DNA of 64,000 nt from Pseudomonas sp. GM74 (GTDB lineage: Bacteria; Pseudomonadota; Gammaproteobacteria; Pseudomonadales; Pseudomonadaceae): NCBI RefSeq assembly GCF_000282455.1, contig NZ_AKJG01000054.1:107066-171065 (forward strand). The letters are read 5' to 3'. The translations under genes and the position numbers were made by a program. The notes under the pieces are model-generated. The model made no database searches. It saw nothing but the letters and a program-made list of their open reading frames with translations, and was not told the DNA's origin. Every line of letters begins with the position of its first letter. Position 1 is the first letter of the stretch. Of the stretch, positions 61,120-64,000 are shown one piece after another.

Positions 61120-62655
61120 TCAGGAAGCGCCAAAAAACGACCGGATCCCGTGATCACGGAAATACCGTTCGATCACCTTCGGGTCCGCACACGTCTCGGC
61201 AATCGCCACGTAGGTATCGGGCCGCAACAGATAAAAGCCGTTGCGCCCCAAACCCGCCGTTTCGAACGCCGGTCGCCAGTCGAATACGTGCAGCGGCAGG
61301 TGGTGCTCGTGGCACCAGGCGATCATCTCGTCGCTGGTGTCGCCATAGACATGCACCTGCCAGGTCAGGCACTTGAGAGACTCGAAATTATCCCCCTCAC
61401 CGTCATGGGCCCAGGGCAGGCGATCACCGCCATGCACGTGCCCGGCAACGCCGGTGCTCAGCGGCATACCACGATAATTCAGGGTGATCTGCGACACCGT
61501 GCGAAACAGGAACTGGCGGGAGGTTTCGAACGAGGTCATTTTCGGTAACAAGAACGGGGCCAGGCGTGTACGCAGCAAATCGGCAATCGGCCCGTCGGCG
61601 GTGACGAAGGTGAAGACCCGGTCGGTGGTCGCCACCAGTTTACGCGCAAACGCAATGCGCTCGGTTTCATAGGTGTCGAGCAGCCTGGCCTCGGCACCGC
61701 CGCTCAACACGGCCGCGAGTTTCCATGCCAGGTTGATGGCATCGCCAATCCCGGTGTTCATGCCCTGGCCGCCCGCCGGGCTGTGCACATGGGCGGCATC
61801 ACCCAGCAAAAACGCCCGCTCTTTGCGGAAGTGATCCGCCACCCGATGATGCACGCGGTAGGTCGAAAACCAGTTCAGTTGCTCGATATTCACCTTCATG
61901 TGCTCGATGGCCCGGCTGCTGACGTCTTCGAAGCGCAGGGTCTCGGCGTGTTCGGCGCGCTCGTCGCGTACCGTGCCGATCAGACGGGCACGACCGCTGT
62001 CGCCTAGTGGGAATACGGCGAGGAAGTCCGCCTCGTCGAGATCCACATGCAGTTCGCCGTTGAATGTCGGACCGCTGGCCTGCACGTCGGCGACGTAGAA
62101 AATCTGCTGGTAGGTCCCGCCGGGAAACCCGGTATCCAGGGTCTTGCGCACAATCGACCGGGCACCGTCGCACCCGGCCAGGTAACAGGCCTGGCAGGTT
62201 TCCTGCTGGCCGTCGGGCAAGTGCAGCGTGGCCGTGATGCCGTCTGCGGTTTGCTCGAAGCTGGTCAGTTCAGTGTTGCGTTCCACCGTGATGCCGAAGG
62301 TTTCCAGGCGCTCGATCAGCAGCCGTTCGTGTTCGTCCTGCGGGAAGATCTCGAGAAACGAGTAGGGGGTCAGGCCCTCACCGATCTGAGACAGGGGCAG
62401 GCGTGCCACGGGCTCACCCTTGACCCAGAAGTTGCCGGCCTTTACTTGATGGCCGTGTTGCACCACAGCGTCGTCCAGTCCCAGCTGGCGATACAACTCC
62501 AGCGTCCGTGCCTGGACGGCCAGCGCCCGGGACGTGGTGCCGGGGGCGGACGTTTTGTCGACGATCCGCACGCGCACGCCCAGTTTGCTCAGCCACAACG
62601 CCAGGACCAGCCCGGTCGGGCCGGCGCCGATGATCAACACGTCGCTGCGGTGCAT
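61120..62655 (-). CDS. FAD-dependent aromatic monooxygenase (PHBH family)
   Basis: The 511-residue flavoprotein hydroxylase has the FAD motif VLIIGAGPTGLVLALWLSKLG at the N-terminus (quoted here by GAGPTG), the dual-function CDGARS motif near residue 165 and LLGDAAHVHSPAGGQGMN with the GD motif near 290. The family hydroxylates phenols or similar rings with NADPH. Length and a C-terminal thioredoxin-like domain suggest the MhpA/PheA-type branch. AGGAGG lies 8 bases before ATG 62655. No ring-cleavage genes are adjacent, so the substrate is unknown. Confidence 0.88.
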   Translation of the reverse strand: MHRSDVLIIGAGPTGLVLALWLSKLGVRVRIVDKTSAPGTTSRALAVQARTLELYRQLGLDDAVVQHGHQVKAGNFWVKGEPVARLPLSQIGEGLTPYSFLEIFPQDEHERLLIERLETFGITVERNTELTSFEQTADGITATLHLPDGQQETCQACYLAGCDGARSIVRKTLDTGFPGGTYQQIFYVADVQASGPTFNGELHVDLDEADFLAVFPLGDSGRARLIGTVRDERAEHAETLRFEDVSSRAIEHMKVNIEQLNWFSTYRVHHRVADHFRKERAFLLGDAAHVHSPAGGQGMNTGIGDAINLAWKLAAVLSGGAEARLLDTYETERIAFARKLVATTDRVFTFVTADGPIADLLRTRLAPFLLPKMTSFETSRQFLFRTVSQITLNYRGMPLSTGVAGHVHGGDRLPWAHDGEGDNFESLKCLTWQVHVYGDTSDEMIAWCHEHHLPLHVFDWRPAFETAGLGRNGFYLLRPDTYVAIAETCADPKVIERYFRDHGIRSFFGAS

Positions 62656-62791
62656 GACCTGTCCTCCTCGCTGTGTGAATCAAGTATGGTCCAGTCGGGG
62701 AGGGCGGCAACCGTCGGACTGCCACGGACGTAGCCGCTGACCTGCCATTGGTCGTATGGTTGGCCCGGACAAACGGATTAGATGGAACGAC

Positions 62792-63883
62792 ATGCAAATC
62801 AGATTGATCACAAGCGTCGCCGTAATGGTGATATTGGCCGGTTGCGGCAGCCAACGGACCCAGGAACCGGCGGCGCGCAGCCCGGCCGAAGTGAAGGCCG
62901 AGATTGTACGTTTGCTGCCGGCCAAGGCTGCCGATCCCCAGGGTTGGGCCACGGACATCCAGGTGGCGTTTACCGCGCAAGACCTCTCGCCGACCACCCA
63001 AAACCTGTGCTCGGTGCTGGCGGTGACTGAACAGGAGTCGACCTTTCAGGTTGACCCGAGCGTACCGGGCCTGGGCAAGATCGCCCGCGACGAGATCGAC
63101 CGCCGCGCCGCCAAGGCGCACATTCCCGGCCTGCTGGTGAGCGGTGCGTTGATGCTCGATTCGCCCAACGGCAAAAGCTACAGCAGCCGCCTGAATGCCG
63201 CGCGCAGTGAAAAGGAACTGAGCGCTGTTTTCGACGACTTCATTGGCATGGTGCCGATGGGCAAGAAGCTGTTCGGCGGCTTCAACCCGGTGCATACCGG
63301 CGGGCCGATGCAGGTCAGCATTGATTTTGCCGAACAGCAGGCCAAGGGCTATCCGTACCCGGTGAAGGGCTCGATTCGTCATGAAGTGTTCACCCGGCGC
63401 GGCGGCATGTATTTCGGCATCGCGCATCTGCTCGGGTATCCGGTGAGTTACCCACAGCCGTTGTACCGTTTTGCGGACTTCAACGCGGGGTGGTACGCCA
63501 GCCGTAACGCCGCGTTTCAGAACGCGGTAAGCCGGGCTTCCGGTATCCCGTTGGCGCTGGATGGCGACCTGGTGCGCTACGGTTCGATCATGCCCGGCAC
63601 CACGGAACTTGCCGTGCGTACCCTCGGCAAGCAACTGGGCATGCGTAATCCGACGATCCGCGACCAACTGGAAGAGGGGAACACCCTGGCGTTCGAAGAC
63701 AGTAAACTCTATCGGCGGGTTTACGAACTGGCCGAACGGGCCGAGGGCCGGCCGCTGCCCCGTGAAGTGTTACCGGGGATCGTGCTGCAAAGCCCGAAAA
63801 TCACTCGCAAACTCACCACCGCGTGGTTCGCCAAACGGGTCGATGAACGTTACCAGCGCTGCATGGCGCGGGCAGGGAATTAA
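62792..63883 (+). CDS. DUF1615 lipoprotein
   Basis: The 363-residue protein has a lipoprotein signal ending LAGC (Cys about residue 17 from ATG 62792), followed by a soluble domain with LCSVLAVTEQESTFQVDP. The Gln-Glu-Ser arrangement resembles the catalytic region of lytic transglycosylase-like folds. From memory this is the DUF1615 family; a role in cell-wall turnover is a guess. ATG 62756 would add 12 residues ahead of the signal, so 62792 is preferred. Confidence 0.78.
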   Translation: MQIRLITSVAVMVILAGCGSQRTQEPAARSPAEVKAEIVRLLPAKAADPQGWATDIQVAFTAQDLSPTTQNLCSVLAVTEQESTFQVDPSVPGLGKIARDEIDRRAAKAHIPGLLVSGALMLDSPNGKSYSSRLNAARSEKELSAVFDDFIGMVPMGKKLFGGFNPVHTGGPMQVSIDFAEQQAKGYPYPVKGSIRHEVFTRRGGMYFGIAHLLGYPVSYPQPLYRFADFNAGWYASRNAAFQNAVSRASGIPLALDGDLVRYGSIMPGTTELAVRTLGKQLGMRNPTIRDQLEEGNTLAFEDSKLYRRVYELAERAEGRPLPREVLPGIVLQSPKITRKLTTAWFAKRVDERYQRCMARAGN

Positions 63884-63936
63884 TCGCGGCGAAAAAAAAC
63901 CGACGGGTGAGGCTAATACCAGTCAGTCAAGCGGTA

Positions 63937-64000
63937 ATGCGATCCGTAGCAGCTGCCGAGCCCGCGAGGCTGCGTTCGGCTGCGAAGCAGTCGTAAAATC
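63937..64000. repeat. Another Pseudomonas intergenic repeat, cut by the window edge
   Basis: GCAGCTGCCGAGCCCGCGAG followed by GCTGCGTTCGGCTGCGAAGC is a GC-rich imperfect palindrome of a type I know to recur between Pseudomonas genes. It differs from the REP doublets. It ends at the window edge. Confidence 0.55.

Overview
The window is chromosomal DNA of a Pseudomonas of the fluorescens group. The evidence is a pyoverdine-type ornithine hydroxylase (pvdA) at the left edge, a FecIRA-type receptor system, selD-mnmH, high-GC codon use, and about fifteen inverted REP doublets (core GTGGGAGCGRGCTTGCYCGCGA) between genes. There are no rRNA or tRNA genes, CRISPR arrays, insertion sequences or prophage genes. 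Most of the window is ordinary core or near-core sequence with two or three accessory insertions.

Layout. 0-10 kb: the end of pvdA, the magnesium genes mgtA and mgtC, then an RcsB/BvgAS-like phosphorelay (degenerate receiver, LuxR-type regulator, 1075-residue hybrid kinase) preceded by a perfect 14-bp palindrome resembling an Rcs box. 10-19 kb: redox and stress enzymes (DkgB-like reductase, thioesterase, LysR, pirin, isochorismatase-like hydrolase, AhpD-like protein), a cyclic-nucleotide-type MscS channel and an emrAB-type efflux pair. 19.5-25.2 kb: thiolase and enoyl-CoA hydratase, then a polyamine-type binding protein, a class III aminotransferase and a LuxR solo.

25.2-28.9 kb: a probable type VI secretion phospholipase effector (Tle5 class, two HKD motifs) with a Sel1-repeat lipoprotein immunity protein. 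It sits between two copies of the 3' end of the neighbouring amine oxidase gene tynA, which suggests the cassette was inserted beside tynA. 28.8-37 kb: tynA, fecI-fecR-fecA, then a secreted trypsin-like protease of atypical composition with nested inverted repeats in its upstream region.

37-48 kb: two MFS transporters, a DapF-like protein in which both catalytic cysteines are serine, cytosine deaminase, an alpha/beta hydrolase, queD, a patatin-like protein, and a PepSY / response regulator / kinase operon resembling BqsRS (CarRS). 48-54 kb: two chemoreceptors, each with a sigma-28-like promoter, flank a Na+/H+ antiporter-family gene; a 54-residue metallothionein follows. 54-64 kb: small hypothetical genes, an AraC regulator, XapX protein, oxidoreductase, selD-mnmH, histidine phosphatase, glutathione transferase, FAD monooxygenase and a DUF1615 lipoprotein.

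The best candidates for something new are the effector cassette with its tynA-tail duplication and mosaic immunity gene, the cysteine-less DapF-like protein, the pseudo-receiver phosphorelay with its palindrome, and the nested repeat structure before the protease gene. All functional assignments come from reading motifs by eye; no database search was run.
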